Both the position numbers and the translations under genes were made by a program. Below are positions 52,213 to 62,237 of a stretch of 64,000 bases of DNA, in pieces. The stretch's first letter is position 1. Every line of letters begins with the position of its first letter. Source of the DNA: Mucilaginibacter sp. (GTDB lineage: Bacteria > Bacteroidota > Bacteroidia > Sphingobacteriales > Sphingobacteriaceae); contig JAQBOV010000028.1 in the NCBI GenBank assembly GCA_028287895.1, positions 1 to 64,000 on the forward strand, in the 5' to 3' direction. The notes below the pieces were generated by a model. The model was given only the letters and a program-made list of their open reading frames with translations. It did no database searches and had not been told where the DNA came from.

Positions 52213-53127
52213 ATGGAAATTAACAGCTTATCAACTCAATACATTCTTACAGCTGATATTGGCGGTTCGCATATTACTGTGGGTATTTGTCACCTGGAGA
52301 GCTATGGAATAGTCAACCAAAGTATAACAAGGGCAGAAGTCAATAGTAAAGGGTCGATAACTGATATATTAACTTCATGGACAAACGCATTCCAGGACGT
52401 ATTAAGGAAAAATACGGCTCTGCCGGTGTCTGGACTAAGTGTTGCAATGCCGGGACCCTTTGACTATGAAAAAGGGATATCCTATATTAAAGGGCTTGAT
52501 AAATATGAAGCATTATACGGCGTGAATATCAAACAATACCTTGCCGGTTTATTAAAGCTTGACCCTGAATTGATCAGGTTCAGAAACGACGCGGAATCAA
52601 CAATTGCAGGTGAAGTATTAACGGGGGCAGGAAAAGGCCATCAACGTGTAATGGGTGTTACCCTGGGTACAGGCTTCGGGTCGGCATACAGCGAACGAAA
52701 AATTACAAAGGACATCAACCTGGGTAGCGAACGCTATAAAGAAAGTATCGCAGACGATTATTTATCTACGCGCTGGTTTTTAAAACGCTATCATGAATTA
52801 ACCGGGATATCATTATCAGGCGGCGTCAGGGAGCTTTCTGAGCTGGCCCCCAAAAGCACTGTTGCCCGGGATATATTCAAAGAATTTGCAACTAATATGA
52901 ACGAGTTTCTTTCAGGACCTGTTGAGCAACTTGACCCTGAAGTTTTAATTATTTGCGGCAATATTGCCAGGGCATCCGGATTCTTCCTGCCATATCTCAG
53001 CCAGGGATTAAACACTGTGACCATTAAGCTGGCCCAGCTTGATGAAAATGCACCGCTAATAGGGGCCGCAGCCATGTTTGATGACCCAACGAGGCCTGCG
53101 CTTTTTAATTCTGTAAACCAATTATAG
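52213..53127 (+). CDS. ROK-family sugar kinase
   Basis: 304 residues. ATPase fold of the ROK family: phosphate loop ILTADIGGSHITVGI at 11-25, acidic catalytic site in RNDAESTIAGEVLTGAGKG (Asp of ND), and GVTLGTGFGSAY. No N-terminal HTH, so it is a kinase rather than a NagC-type repressor. The CxCGxxGC zinc-binding loop of many ROK glucokinases is absent. With the MFS importer 11 bases downstream it probably phosphorylates the monosaccharide released by the PUL, glucose- or mannose-like (inference). Confidence 0.85.
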   Translation: MEINSLSTQYILTADIGGSHITVGICHLESYGIVNQSITRAEVNSKGSITDILTSWTNAFQDVLRKNTALPVSGLSVAMPGPFDYEKGISYIKGLDKYEALYGVNIKQYLAGLLKLDPELIRFRNDAESTIAGEVLTGAGKGHQRVMGVTLGTGFGSAYSERKITKDINLGSERYKESIADDYLSTRWFLKRYHELTGISLSGGVRELSELAPKSTVARDIFKEFATNMNEFLSGPVEQLDPEVLIICGNIARASGFFLPYLSQGLNTVTIKLAQLDENAPLIGAAAMFDDPTRPALFNSVNQL

Positions 53128-53138
53128 TTTAACATATC

Positions 53139-54368
53139 ATGCAAAAAGCAGCCTTTATCGAGAAAAAGTTCGTTGTCAATTTTATTTTTGTGACCTCCTT
53201 ATTTTTAATGTGGGGGGTATTGCACTCCATGAGCGATGTGCTCAATAAGTATTTCCAGGGAGCATTAAATGTTTCAAAGTCACAATCGGGGCTCATTCAG
53301 CTTTCTGTGTTTGGGGCTTACTTTGTGATGAGTATCCCCGCAGGCTATTTTTTAAAGAAATTTGGCTATAAGCCCGGGGTATTATTGGGGCTGTCGCTAT
53401 TCGCCGCCGGGACGTTTTTGTTTGTGCCCGCCGCAAACGCCGGCTCTTTTGGGTTTTTCAGGATCGCTTTATTTATAATGGGTTGCGGAATGGCTACCCT
53501 GGAAACTGTTGCACACCCCTTTGCGGCAGCGCTGGGCGACCAGCGTACGAGCGACCGCCGTATAAATTTCGCGCAGTCGTTCAATGCATTGGGAGCCACC
53601 GCAGGGCCTTTTATCGCTTCCTGGTTTCTTTTCAGCGCGGCCGCCGGCAACTCACCCGACCTGGGTGCGGTTAAGTACCTCTATGTGAGTATTGGTGGCG
53701 TGCTTGTTTTGCTTATTCTGGCTTTTTCATTTCTTAACGTACCCACGTTGAACGATCCGCATGTAGCGGTAACCGAAGTCGATCCGGAGGCGGTAAATAT
53801 AGATGTGGCCCCTTCTAAAAAACTGTACCAACACAAACATTTTGTATGGGCGGTCGCAGCGCAATTCTTTAACGTGGCGGCACAGGCAGGTACCTGGGCC
53901 TTCTTTATTAATTACGGGCACGAGGTCATGGGCTTTAGTAACCTGTCGGCCGGCAGGTATATGAGTATTTTTATGGCCATGATGATGGCAGGGCGTTTTG
54001 CGGGGACTTATTTAATGAAGTTTATTGCACCCAACAAACTGCTGGCTTACTTTGCGCTGGGCAGCATCATCATGTGCCTTCTGGTGACACAGAAATTAGG
54101 GTGGCCATCCTATATTGCCTTGATGATGATCAATTTTTTCTTCAGTATTATGTTTCCAACTATTTTCAGCCTCGGTTTAAAAAACCTGGGGAGCCATACC
54201 CAGCAGGCCTCGTCATTTATATCAATGGGTGTGGTAGGCGGCGCATTTTTTCCCCTGATCATGGGGCAAATTGCAAACCATGACGTGGCCAAAGCTTATT
54301 ATTTACCGATCATTTGTTATGCCGTTATTTTTCTGTTTGGCTATAAACTGTATAAAGTGAGGCACTGA
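53139..54368 (+). CDS. MFS sugar transporter, FucP/GluP-like
   Basis: 409 residues with 12 membrane helices. FucP-type signatures: SMSDVLNKYFQGALNVSKSQ after TM1, GAYFVMSIPAGYFLKKFGYK, GCGMATLETVAHPFAA and FFINYGHEVMGF. Family members are proton-coupled importers of fucose, glucose, mannose or related sugars. It lies in one operon with the ROK kinase and under the LacI-type operator, so it should bring the monosaccharide across the inner membrane for phosphorylation. Confidence 0.9.
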   Translation: MQKAAFIEKKFVVNFIFVTSLFLMWGVLHSMSDVLNKYFQGALNVSKSQSGLIQLSVFGAYFVMSIPAGYFLKKFGYKPGVLLGLSLFAAGTFLFVPAANAGSFGFFRIALFIMGCGMATLETVAHPFAAALGDQRTSDRRINFAQSFNALGATAGPFIASWFLFSAAAGNSPDLGAVKYLYVSIGGVLVLLILAFSFLNVPTLNDPHVAVTEVDPEAVNIDVAPSKKLYQHKHFVWAVAAQFFNVAAQAGTWAFFINYGHEVMGFSNLSAGRYMSIFMAMMMAGRFAGTYLMKFIAPNKLLAYFALGSIIMCLLVTQKLGWPSYIALMMINFFFSIMFPTIFSLGLKNLGSHTQQASSFISMGVVGGAFFPLIMGQIANHDVAKAYYLPIICYAVIFLFGYKLYKVRH

Positions 54369-54424
54369 GCATAAACAGGCAGGTTATGGGTGCTTATTTA
54401 CCCCCAAAAAAGTTTTTAAATAAA

Positions 54425-54479
54425 TTTGCAAAACCGGTTTTATTGATTACTATTGCTAATAATTCATAAAACCGGTTTT
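54425..54479 (+). promoter_or_regulatory. Promoter with two LacI-type operators upstream of GH130
   Basis: -33 TTTG (54425-54428), 19-base spacer with palindrome AAAACCGGTTTT (54430-54441), -7 TACTATTG (54448-54455). A second identical palindrome sits at 54468-54479, near the start site. The flanks of the two (TTGC and GCAA) face each other, so the whole 17-mers form one large inverted repeat. It suggests cooperative repression. Confidence 0.82.
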
Positions 54480-54526
54480 GCAATTCCGGATTGAAACCAA
54501 TTATACCTAAAAATAAAATACTTTTA

Positions 54527-55690
54527 ATGAACAAGGGACTCATTAAATTGACAGGAGCTTTAGCCTGTCTTTTATTATTCAATTTTTCAATTGCTCAAAC
54601 AAAAGAGCAAAATGTTCTTCCCAAATGGGCGTTCGGGGGTTTTGTCAGGGCACAAAACGTCAACCCTATCATTTCGCCCGACACAAGTGTAAAATTTTTA
54701 GACCCCATGTCGAATAAAATGGTGGGATGGGAAGCCTATTATACTTTTAACCCTGCCGCTGCCATTAAAGACGGGAAAATCATCGTGCTTTACCGGGCTG
54801 AAGATAAAACGGGTGATGAAATTGGAACGCGTACCTCTCGCCTTGGTTATTCCGAAAGTAACGATGGCCTTACCTTTAAACGGAAAAATAAGCCGGTATT
54901 GTTCCCCGGAGATGATGGCCAGAGAGAATTTGAATGGCCCGGTGGTTGTGAAGACCCGAGGGTTGCGGTAACTAAAAATGGAACGTATGTGATGTTTTAT
55001 ACCCAATGGAATCGTAAAATTCCGCGTTTGGGTGTAGCTACTTCAAAGGACCTTGTCACCTGGGTAAAACATGGTCCTATATTCAGAAAGGCTTATCATG
55101 GGAAGTTTTTCAATATCCCGCATAAATCGGCATCGATACTGACAAAGCTGGAAGGAGGCCGCCAGGTAATTACCAAGATCAATGGAAAGTACTGGATGTA
55201 TTGGGGCGAACTGCATGTATTTGCAGCCACTTCGACCAACCTGGTAGACTGGAGCCCTGTGGTAGACAATAAAGGGGAGCTTAAATGGCTGATATCACCC
55301 CGTCAAGGATACTTTGACAGCGATCTTACCGAGTGCGGGCCACCGGCTATAATGACCAGCAAAGGAATCATTTTGTTTTATAACGGCAAAAACCATCCCG
55401 GCGATGGCGGTGATAAGCGTTTTAACGGAAATTCATATTGCGCGGGCCAGGTTTTATTCTCGCGCAATGATCCTACTAAGGAAATCGGACGGTTAGACGT
55501 TCCTTTTCTTCGCCCGATGGCCGCTTTTGAGAAAAGCGGGCAATATGTAAACGGAACTGTTTTTATTGAGGGACTGGTTTACTTCAGGCAAAAATGGTTT
55601 CTTTATTATGGATGTGCAGACTCAAGGGTTGGAGTAGCTGTTTTTGATCCTCATAAACCCGCGCCTCCGGACCCCATACCACTTCTATAG
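54527..55690 (+). CDS. GH130-type glycosidase/phosphorylase-like protein, exported
   Basis: 387 residues with a Sec signal peptide (cleaved near IAQ). Five-bladed propeller of the GH130 type (COG2152): YYTFNPAAAIKDGKIIVLYR, RLGYSESNDGLTF, GGCEDPRVAV (the catalytic-Asp region in GH130), SPRQGYFDSDLTECGPPAI and DSRVGVAVFDPHK at the end. GH130 members act on beta-mannosides, by phosphorolysis or, in the exported groups, by hydrolysis. Since this one is exported, hydrolysis is likelier. Regulated by the two LacI-type operators upstream. The ATG at 54527 is preferred to an upstream TTG. Confidence 0.78.
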   Translation: MNKGLIKLTGALACLLLFNFSIAQTKEQNVLPKWAFGGFVRAQNVNPIISPDTSVKFLDPMSNKMVGWEAYYTFNPAAAIKDGKIIVLYRAEDKTGDEIGTRTSRLGYSESNDGLTFKRKNKPVLFPGDDGQREFEWPGGCEDPRVAVTKNGTYVMFYTQWNRKIPRLGVATSKDLVTWVKHGPIFRKAYHGKFFNIPHKSASILTKLEGGRQVITKINGKYWMYWGELHVFAATSTNLVDWSPVVDNKGELKWLISPRQGYFDSDLTECGPPAIMTSKGIILFYNGKNHPGDGGDKRFNGNSYCAGQVLFSRNDPTKEIGRLDVPFLRPMAAFEKSGQYVNGTVFIEGLVYFRQKWFLYYGCADSRVGVAVFDPHKPAPPDPIPLL

Positions 55691-56033
55691 TTTAACGTGA
55701 TTGCTTAATCTAAGTGTTCTTTAATAATCCATTGCTGATCAATGGGTTCCGGGAGAACCTTTGGCCCTGAAAATCAGGAGAGCAGCACTGCCTTTTTTTT
55801 ATACTGACTTGTCTTATAGCCAGTTAGATATGTTATGACCGAAAACTATTCCAGATAACGATACCAATTAAAATTAACAGAAGAAAGGGCCGAGTTTATG
55901 AAATAGTCTACTAAAAGCGCTTTTATGGGCCAGGGGATTGCCGAAGCATCCCATTTACTGGCTGAAGTTGGTCTGTCCACTCCCGGTTAGATCACAGGAT
56001 TATTTAATTATTTAACCTTAATTAACAAAGTAT
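55691..56033 (+). other. Gene-free stretch before the second susC, with a palindrome
   Basis: 343 bases. Palindrome AAAAGCGCTTTT at 55913-55924 resembles the LacI-type operator but has a GCGC rather than CCGG centre. A small hairpin CCTGA-AAA-TCAGG (about 55765-55777), 13 bases before a T run, could be a weak terminator after the GH130 gene. No -33/-7 pair was recognised for susC. Confidence 0.35.
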
Positions 56034-59000
56034 ATGAAAAAAACTTACAGTTATTTCATTATCCGCCGATATGAAAGAGGGCCTCTTTTAAGCGGCAAAT
56101 TGACTTTTGCCTTGCTTGTGGCGGCATTAGTTCAATTTTCAGCATACGGCGCCCCGGTAAACGGACATCACCTGTTGCATAATAGCAAAGGCCTGTCCTC
56201 AATTCTGCCCTCAAAATCATCAGCAACAAAAGCTGAATTAAGTGATATAAAAGTAACAGGGAAAGTTACCGACGCCAGCGGCGAGAGTCTTATTGGTGTC
56301 ACCGTTGGTATTAAAAATGGTAAAAGCCTGGCAGTTACCGACGTGAATGGTAATTTTAACGTAACGGTGCCCGGCGATGCGATACTGACCATTTCCTATG
56401 TGGGTTATCAGAGCCAGGAAGTTGCAGTGGGCGGCAGAACACAAATTAATATCCTGCTAAAGGAGTCGTCCGGTAATTTAAATGAAGTTGTCGTGGTAGG
56501 TTATACCACTCAAAAAAAGAAGGACCTTACCGGTGCGGTTTCATTGGTCAGCAGCAGGGATATCGGCGGCTTACCGGTGGGCGGGGTTGATCAGATATTA
56601 CAGGGTAAGGCTGCAGGGGTAGCCGTTACGCAGAATACAGGCGCCCCGGGTGATGGAATAAATATCCGCATTCGCGGTGTGGGTACCGTCAATAATAATG
56701 ACCCGCTTTACATTGTCGATGGCGTGCCGACCAAAGAAGGCATTAATGAGATATCGCCCAATGATATTGAAAGCATCAATATCCTTAAAGATGCCTCATC
56801 AGCTGCCATTTACGGCGCCAGGGCATCAAACGGTGTGGTTATCGTAACTACTAAAAGAGGCAGCTCGGGCAAGGCCAAATTAAGCGTCAGCGCTTATACC
56901 GGGGTGCAGACTGCGCAGCATTTAATTAAGATGGCCGATAATGCACAATATGTGAGCGCCTTTAATACAGCGGCGGCCAATGACGGCCGGGCAAAAATCT
57001 CCGATAGCCTTGCCCGGACATTATCCGATGTAAACTGGCTGAAGGAAATTCTCAAGCCCGCCCGCGTAAGCAATGGCTCGTTGTCCCTCAGCGGCGGCAA
57101 TGAAAGTTCGCAATACATTGTTGCCGGCAATTATTTTAGCCAGGACGGACTGATCAAAAACTCTTCTTTCAACAGGTTTAACCTGCGTACCGCCGTAAGC
57201 GGCACTTTGTCCAAGTATTTTAAAATGGGCACCAACGTTAATCTTAGTTATTCGAAAACCAGGACAGTGGGTACATCGGGTGATGGTTACAGCGGGGCCG
57301 CAGCCAGCATTGTCCGCTATGCATTGTTCCGCACGCCGGGAACGCCTGTTTACAACGCAAACGGACAATTCGTCGATCTGCCAAAACAGGACCCAAGTGT
57401 AAACGGTAATTTCTTAGGCGACGGCGTTAATCCTGTTGCGCTGGCCGATGCGAGTAACGACAACTCTTATGGTTATTCCATATTGGGAGATGCTTACGCG
57501 GAACTGGACCCCATAAAAGGTCTGAAAATAAGATCGGATATCGGTTTAAACCTGATACAAACCGATTATAAGCAGTTTTTTGAAACTTTCGGGATCGATC
57601 GTTTTTTTAACTCGCCTAATTCACTCGCCCAGTCACACAACAATAATTTAAATTATAACTGGACCAACACGGCTACTTACGATCTTACGCTTGGAAAAAG
57701 TGTAATCAACTTTTTAGCAGGGTCCGAGCTGATTAAACAGGACCAGCAGGGGATCTCGGCATCGCGTACCGGTTTTATTAATCAATCACCCACCTTTCAA
57801 TACCTAGATGATGGGTCGTTAGCAACCGCGCTGAATGGGGGCGGAGAATCGCATTTTGCCTTGTCCTCCTTGTTTGGCAGCATACACTATCAATACGATA
57901 ATAAATACCTTGCCAGTGCAAGCTATCGCAGGGATGGGTCTTCACAGCTGGATCCCTCAAACCGGTACCAGGGTTTTGCCTCGGGTGCATTGGGATGGAG
58001 GATTGACCAGGAAGATTTTATGAAGGATTTCAAGCCTGTTTCCACTCTTAAATTACGTGCGAGCATAGGGCAGTTAGGAAATTCACAAATCGGCACTTAT
58101 CCCTATACCTCAACCTTTGGCAGCGGCTTTTATTATCCGTTTGGCGGAGTAACCAACCAGGGATACAGTATCACCACCAAAGGTAATCCAAATATTCGCT
58201 GGGAATCAAGCACGCAGGAAGACGCGGGTTTGGATATCGGCTTTTTTAACAACGCCTTGCTGTTAAGCGCGGATTATTATATTAAAAAAACATCAAACAT
58301 GTTATTGTTCCTGCCCTTACCCAGCAGCGCCGGTAATGGCGGCAACCCGGCGGTAAATGCAGGTAATGTAACTAACAATGGTCTCGAGTTTGAATTAACT
58401 TATAAAAAAACACTGAGCACCAACTGGAACTTCAGTGTGAGCGGCAATTTTGCTACGGTTAATAATAAAGTAACCGCTCTTGCCAACGGAACGCCAATTG
58501 CATCCGGACGGATTGATAATAATTACTTCGGTACCTTAACAGCCGTAGGCCACCCAATTGGTTCATTTTATCTGTTGCAGCAGGAAGGCATCTTCCAAAA
58601 TGCGCAGCAGGTATTTACCCATGCCTACCAGGGACCAGGTATCAGGCCCGGTGATGTCATGTATAAGGATGTGAATGGCGATGGTGTAATTGATGATAAG
58701 GACAAAACATTTGTAGGTAGTCCGATACCTAAATTCACTTATGGCTTAACCGGTAATATAGCCTACAAGAACTTCGACCTGAGCATATTCTTCCAGGGTG
58801 TATATGGTAATAAAATATACAACCAGGTGCTTACCGATATTGAAGGCTTTTATCGTCCTTTTAATATTACGGAACGCGTAGCCACCCAAAGCTGGACCGG
58901 CCCGGGATCAACCAATACCTTCCCGCTTTTGTCATGGACGGATGGAAACAATAACAAAATGCCGTCTACCCGTTTCCTGGAAAGCGGATCGTATCTAAAG

Positions 59001-59240
59001 CTTAAAAATGTGCAGCTCGGATATAAATTGGGTAAAGACGTTTTGACAAGCCTGGGTATATCTTCCGTACGTCTATACGTGAGCGCCCAAAACCTGTTAA
59101 CGTTCACCAAATATACCGGCCTGGACCCTGAGCAGTATAATAACAGTAATAACGGCAGCACCGTAACGGCGGTAGGTATTGACTGGGGAACTTATCCATC
59201 AGCACGTACGGTAACGGTTGGTGTTAACGCTAATTTCTAA
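56034..59240 (+). CDS. susC-like: SusC-type TonB-dependent importer (second PUL)
   Basis: 1068 residues. Signal peptide with GPLLSGKLTFALLVAALVQF before about residue 38; carboxypeptidase-regulatory-like domain about 73-145 (GKVTDASGESLIGVTVGIKN); then LNEVVVVGYTTQKKKDLTGA, plug with INIRIRGVGTVNNNDPLYIV and KDASSAAIYGARASNGVVIV, and a barrel ending TVTVGVNANF. It pairs with the following SusD gene. The LacI/ROK/GH130 setting suggests a mannose- or glucose-containing glycan. Confidence 0.95.
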   Translation: MKKTYSYFIIRRYERGPLLSGKLTFALLVAALVQFSAYGAPVNGHHLLHNSKGLSSILPSKSSATKAELSDIKVTGKVTDASGESLIGVTVGIKNGKSLAVTDVNGNFNVTVPGDAILTISYVGYQSQEVAVGGRTQINILLKESSGNLNEVVVVGYTTQKKKDLTGAVSLVSSRDIGGLPVGGVDQILQGKAAGVAVTQNTGAPGDGINIRIRGVGTVNNNDPLYIVDGVPTKEGINEISPNDIESINILKDASSAAIYGARASNGVVIVTTKRGSSGKAKLSVSAYTGVQTAQHLIKMADNAQYVSAFNTAAANDGRAKISDSLARTLSDVNWLKEILKPARVSNGSLSLSGGNESSQYIVAGNYFSQDGLIKNSSFNRFNLRTAVSGTLSKYFKMGTNVNLSYSKTRTVGTSGDGYSGAAASIVRYALFRTPGTPVYNANGQFVDLPKQDPSVNGNFLGDGVNPVALADASNDNSYGYSILGDAYAELDPIKGLKIRSDIGLNLIQTDYKQFFETFGIDRFFNSPNSLAQSHNNNLNYNWTNTATYDLTLGKSVINFLAGSELIKQDQQGISASRTGFINQSPTFQYLDDGSLATALNGGGESHFALSSLFGSIHYQYDNKYLASASYRRDGSSQLDPSNRYQGFASGALGWRIDQEDFMKDFKPVSTLKLRASIGQLGNSQIGTYPYTSTFGSGFYYPFGGVTNQGYSITTKGNPNIRWESSTQEDAGLDIGFFNNALLLSADYYIKKTSNMLLFLPLPSSAGNGGNPAVNAGNVTNNGLEFELTYKKTLSTNWNFSVSGNFATVNNKVTALANGTPIASGRIDNNYFGTLTAVGHPIGSFYLLQQEGIFQNAQQVFTHAYQGPGIRPGDVMYKDVNGDGVIDDKDKTFVGSPIPKFTYGLTGNIAYKNFDLSIFFQGVYGNKIYNQVLTDIEGFYRPFNITERVATQSWTGPGSTNTFPLLSWTDGNNNKMPSTRFLESGSYLKLKNVQLGYKLGKDVLTSLGISSVRLYVSAQNLLTFTKYTGLDPEQYNNSNNGSTVTAVGIDWGTYPSARTVTVGVNANF

Positions 59241-59255
59241 CCAAAAAATACAGAG

Positions 59256-60761
59256 ATGAAAGCAAAATATATAGGTATCTATTTAAGTGCATCCTTGTTA
59301 TTGATAGCAAGCGGATGCAAAAAGTTTCTGGAACAGCCGGTGCTGGGCCAATATCAGGGTGATAATTTTTTCACCAATGATGCCAACGCGCAATTGGGAG
59401 TAAATGCGGCTTATTCGCCACTTACTTTTACAGACGCCTCCTCAAACACACTATGGGTTTTAGGCGATTTGGCCTCTGACGATGCGATAAAAGGAAGCAG
59501 TGACGGCGACCAGGGTGATTTTCTGAGCATTCAGAATTTTAATATCAACCCCAGCAATTCGGCCGTTGAGGGCCTCTGGAAAAGGTATTATGATGGTATT
59601 TTTAAATGTAATGTAGTGACAGACGGATTACCCGCGAGTAATAAGGCCGTTTCTGATGCCGTAAAAAATGACGTTGTTGGACAGGCTGAATTCTTGCGCG
59701 CCTACTATTACTTTAATTTAACGGTAGTATACGGCGATATCCCACTGCATTTAAAAGTGGAAACACCCCAGGAACTGCAAAGCCCTGCGCTGCCGCAGGC
59801 GCAAATTTACGCCCAGATAGAAAAAGACTGCACGGCAGCTGCCGCTGTTTTACCAACCACCCGGACGGGCAACGATGTAGGCCGCGTTACTAAGGGTGCT
59901 GCTTTGGCGCTGTTAGCCAAAACGTATCTTTTTGAAGGGAAATGGGCGCTGGCAGCCTCAACGGCCGAGGCTGTTGAAGCACTGGGTGTTTACAGCTTAT
60001 TACCTGCTTTTGCTGATAACTTCAGGGCGGCCACCAAGAATAATGCGGAAGGGGTATTTTCCATTCTGCATACCTCCGGTTTAGTTCCCTACCAGGGTAA
60101 CAGTTTAAATGCGTGGTTCGCCCCGCGGCCGCTAAATGGCTATGGCTTTTATTTACCGACACAGAGCCTGGTCGACAATTTTGAAACTGCGCCGGACGGT
60201 ACTGTTGACCCGCGCCTTGATTATACGGTCGGAAGAGCGGGACACCCATATTTCGATAGCGCTTTTGACCCCAGCTGGAGCAGTACCGGTTATGTGAGTA
60301 AAAAACATACCCAGCCCTTATCAGAAATCCCCGTCAGCATAAGGGGAGATGGCAATTTAAATTACCAGGCCATCAGGTTTGCCGAAGTTTTATTGATCGA
60401 AGCAGAAGCTTTAAACGAATCAGGTAATAGTACCGGGGCCTTGGTGCCGCTAAATAAAGTAAGGAAACGCGCCCGTGAAAGCTATTTGAATGATGCTTCG
60501 CTGCCCGGGTTTGGTACCATACCTGCAGGCTTATTGCCCGATATCAGCATTAGCGATCAGTCCCAGCTTCGCGATATTATTCGCAGGGAAAGGCGTTCCG
60601 AGCTAGCCCTTGAGTTCCATCGTTTTTTTGATATCATACGGTACGGCTCATCTTACGCCGGTAATGCGCTTAAAAATAAACCCAACTTTAGTTTTACCAC
60701 CAATCAATTTTTCCCGATACCGGAAAGTGAAAGGCAGACTAATTTTAAATTAGGTAAGTAA
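59256..60761 (+). CDS. susD-like: SusD/RagB-type glycan-binding lipoprotein (second PUL)
   Basis: 501 residues. Lipobox IASGC followed by KKFLEQPVLGQ; helical TPR core (AEFLRAYYYFNLTVVYGDIPL, KGAALALLAKTYLFEGKW) and the C-terminal KRARESYL / ERRSELALEFHRFFDIIRYG block that ends in FFPIPESER. It is encoded 15 bases after susC and would cap that transporter. Confidence 0.94.
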   Translation: MKAKYIGIYLSASLLLIASGCKKFLEQPVLGQYQGDNFFTNDANAQLGVNAAYSPLTFTDASSNTLWVLGDLASDDAIKGSSDGDQGDFLSIQNFNINPSNSAVEGLWKRYYDGIFKCNVVTDGLPASNKAVSDAVKNDVVGQAEFLRAYYYFNLTVVYGDIPLHLKVETPQELQSPALPQAQIYAQIEKDCTAAAAVLPTTRTGNDVGRVTKGAALALLAKTYLFEGKWALAASTAEAVEALGVYSLLPAFADNFRAATKNNAEGVFSILHTSGLVPYQGNSLNAWFAPRPLNGYGFYLPTQSLVDNFETAPDGTVDPRLDYTVGRAGHPYFDSAFDPSWSSTGYVSKKHTQPLSEIPVSIRGDGNLNYQAIRFAEVLLIEAEALNESGNSTGALVPLNKVRKRARESYLNDASLPGFGTIPAGLLPDISISDQSQLRDIIRRERRSELALEFHRFFDIIRYGSSYAGNALKNKPNFSFTTNQFFPIPESERQTNFKLGK

Positions 60762-60785
60762 TTATGAAATTTTAAATTTTTAACC

Positions 60786-61838
60786 ATGATAAAGATGAAA
60801 AATGCTATTGCAGCAATCATGATATTGATCGTTGCGATAACCTTAATGCAATCGTGCAAAAAAAGCAGCGATAAGGTTGATTACAATTCCGATAAATCAA
60901 AGCTCAGCGCGCAAATTGATTCATTAACTGCTGTTTACAATGCGGCTATTGAAGGGAAGCAAGCCGGGGATTACTCCCCAGGATCAAAGGCGGCGCTCCA
61001 GACAGCGCTGAATTTAGCCGCTGGCGTTAAAACGGGCTCTTTCACACAACAGCAGGTTAATAACGCTTCAGCAAACCTGGTCCGTGCCGGGGTACAATTT
61101 AGTGTTAATCTGATACAGCAGATTTCAGCCGCCAACCTGGTTGCCTCCTGGACTTTTAATGGCAATGCCAAGGATGTTTCCGGCAACGGTAACGACGGCG
61201 CCTTAAAAACAGGCTGGGTGGGCCCGTACGGCGTTGCCCCGGTTGATGGCGGCACTTTACCTGTTTTGGTTGCCGACCGTTATGGAGTTGCCGGTAACGC
61301 TTATGATTTCAACAATGGAGCCTATATTGAGGTGCCTTACCAGGCATCGTTGCGCCCAGGTAGTTTTACGATCTGCGCCTGGATCAAACCACATGCAGCA
61401 AGTAATGGAAATTACATTTTTTCATTAGACCGCTGGAACGGGTATAAATTTCAGTTACAGGGAGGAAACTTACCGTTCCTTACAGTTATGACCAGCACCG
61501 GTGACCATGATCAGGATGATGGCGGGCCATCCGTTCAGCTGGATCAATGGACGCAGGTCGTGGCGAGTTTTACAAATGGTACAGAAAAATTTTATATTAA
61601 TGGTGCTTTGGTAAAAACGGCCAACATAACCGGCGACCCAACCACTTTGGTTTCTCCGCCACCTCTTGCCATCGGGAATGAACTTCCCAAGTCGTCCTAT
61701 AATCTAACAGATTCAAACAGCCCTAATGCGTATTATGGCGGTAACTTCTTTATAGGGTCAATCGATGATGTGCACCTTTATAATAAGGTTTTAAGCGACA
61801 ATGAAGTTAAATCGTTATATACCATGGAGCAACCATAA
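60786..61838 (+). CDS. LamG-domain surface lipoprotein with FIVAR-like N-terminus
   Basis: 350 residues. Lipobox TLMQSC; residues about 30-110 resemble a FIVAR-type helical sugar-binding module (KAALQTALNLAAGVKTGSF, NASANLVRAGVQF). Residues about 115-345 are a LamG/concanavalin-A-like jelly roll (ASWTFNGNAKDVSGNGNDG, YDFNNGAYIEVPYQASLRPG, FTICAWIKPHA, FIGSIDDVHLYNKVLSD). It occupies the third position of the SusCD operon, where a surface glycan-binding protein is expected. No catalytic residues were recognised. Confidence 0.82.
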   Translation: MIKMKNAIAAIMILIVAITLMQSCKKSSDKVDYNSDKSKLSAQIDSLTAVYNAAIEGKQAGDYSPGSKAALQTALNLAAGVKTGSFTQQQVNNASANLVRAGVQFSVNLIQQISAANLVASWTFNGNAKDVSGNGNDGALKTGWVGPYGVAPVDGGTLPVLVADRYGVAGNAYDFNNGAYIEVPYQASLRPGSFTICAWIKPHAASNGNYIFSLDRWNGYKFQLQGGNLPFLTVMTSTGDHDQDDGGPSVQLDQWTQVVASFTNGTEKFYINGALVKTANITGDPTTLVSPPPLAIGNELPKSSYNLTDSNSPNAYYGGNFFIGSIDDVHLYNKVLSDNEVKSLYTMEQP

Positions 61839-62237
61839 TGGCATTCGGTACAGGTAAAATAGACCGGCTGAAATTATATCAAGCATTCAATTGCAAAGTG
61901 AGATTTAGCTGATTGATAATTTAGAGTCCGGTTGGAGAGAGCACCCGCAAAATGGGTGCTTTCCTTTTTCCAAACTTTATTATTCTTCCCTGTATGGCGT
62001 CTCTTAAAATGGCTTTTGGTTGTCATTTTTGTAAAAGATAAAAACCGGCTCGTCCCTTCCTTTATATAATGTATCAGCAGGTTGTTTTTTTGATACTTAT
62101 CGTACCGGCCTGAACAAACGCATGAAGTCCAAACAGGAACGTAAATTGCAAAGTGTTCGATAATATTTTATGTTTAAGCTTCTAAAAACCGGGACAAATC
62201 AGTTACAATGCAACGGGTGTTTTCACCGTAAATAATA
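61839..62237. other. Intergenic stretch between convergent genes
   Basis: 399 bases. It contains the terminator at 61937-61969. The rest is A+T-rich with no recognised gene, promoter or repeat. Confidence 0.5.
61937..61969 (+). terminator. Rho-independent terminator of the second PUL
   Basis: Stem AGCACCC (61940-61946) / GGGTGCT (61954-61960) with a 7-base loop, extended by three more pairs at the base, then CTTTTTC. It lies 98 bases after the LamG gene. Confidence 0.85.
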
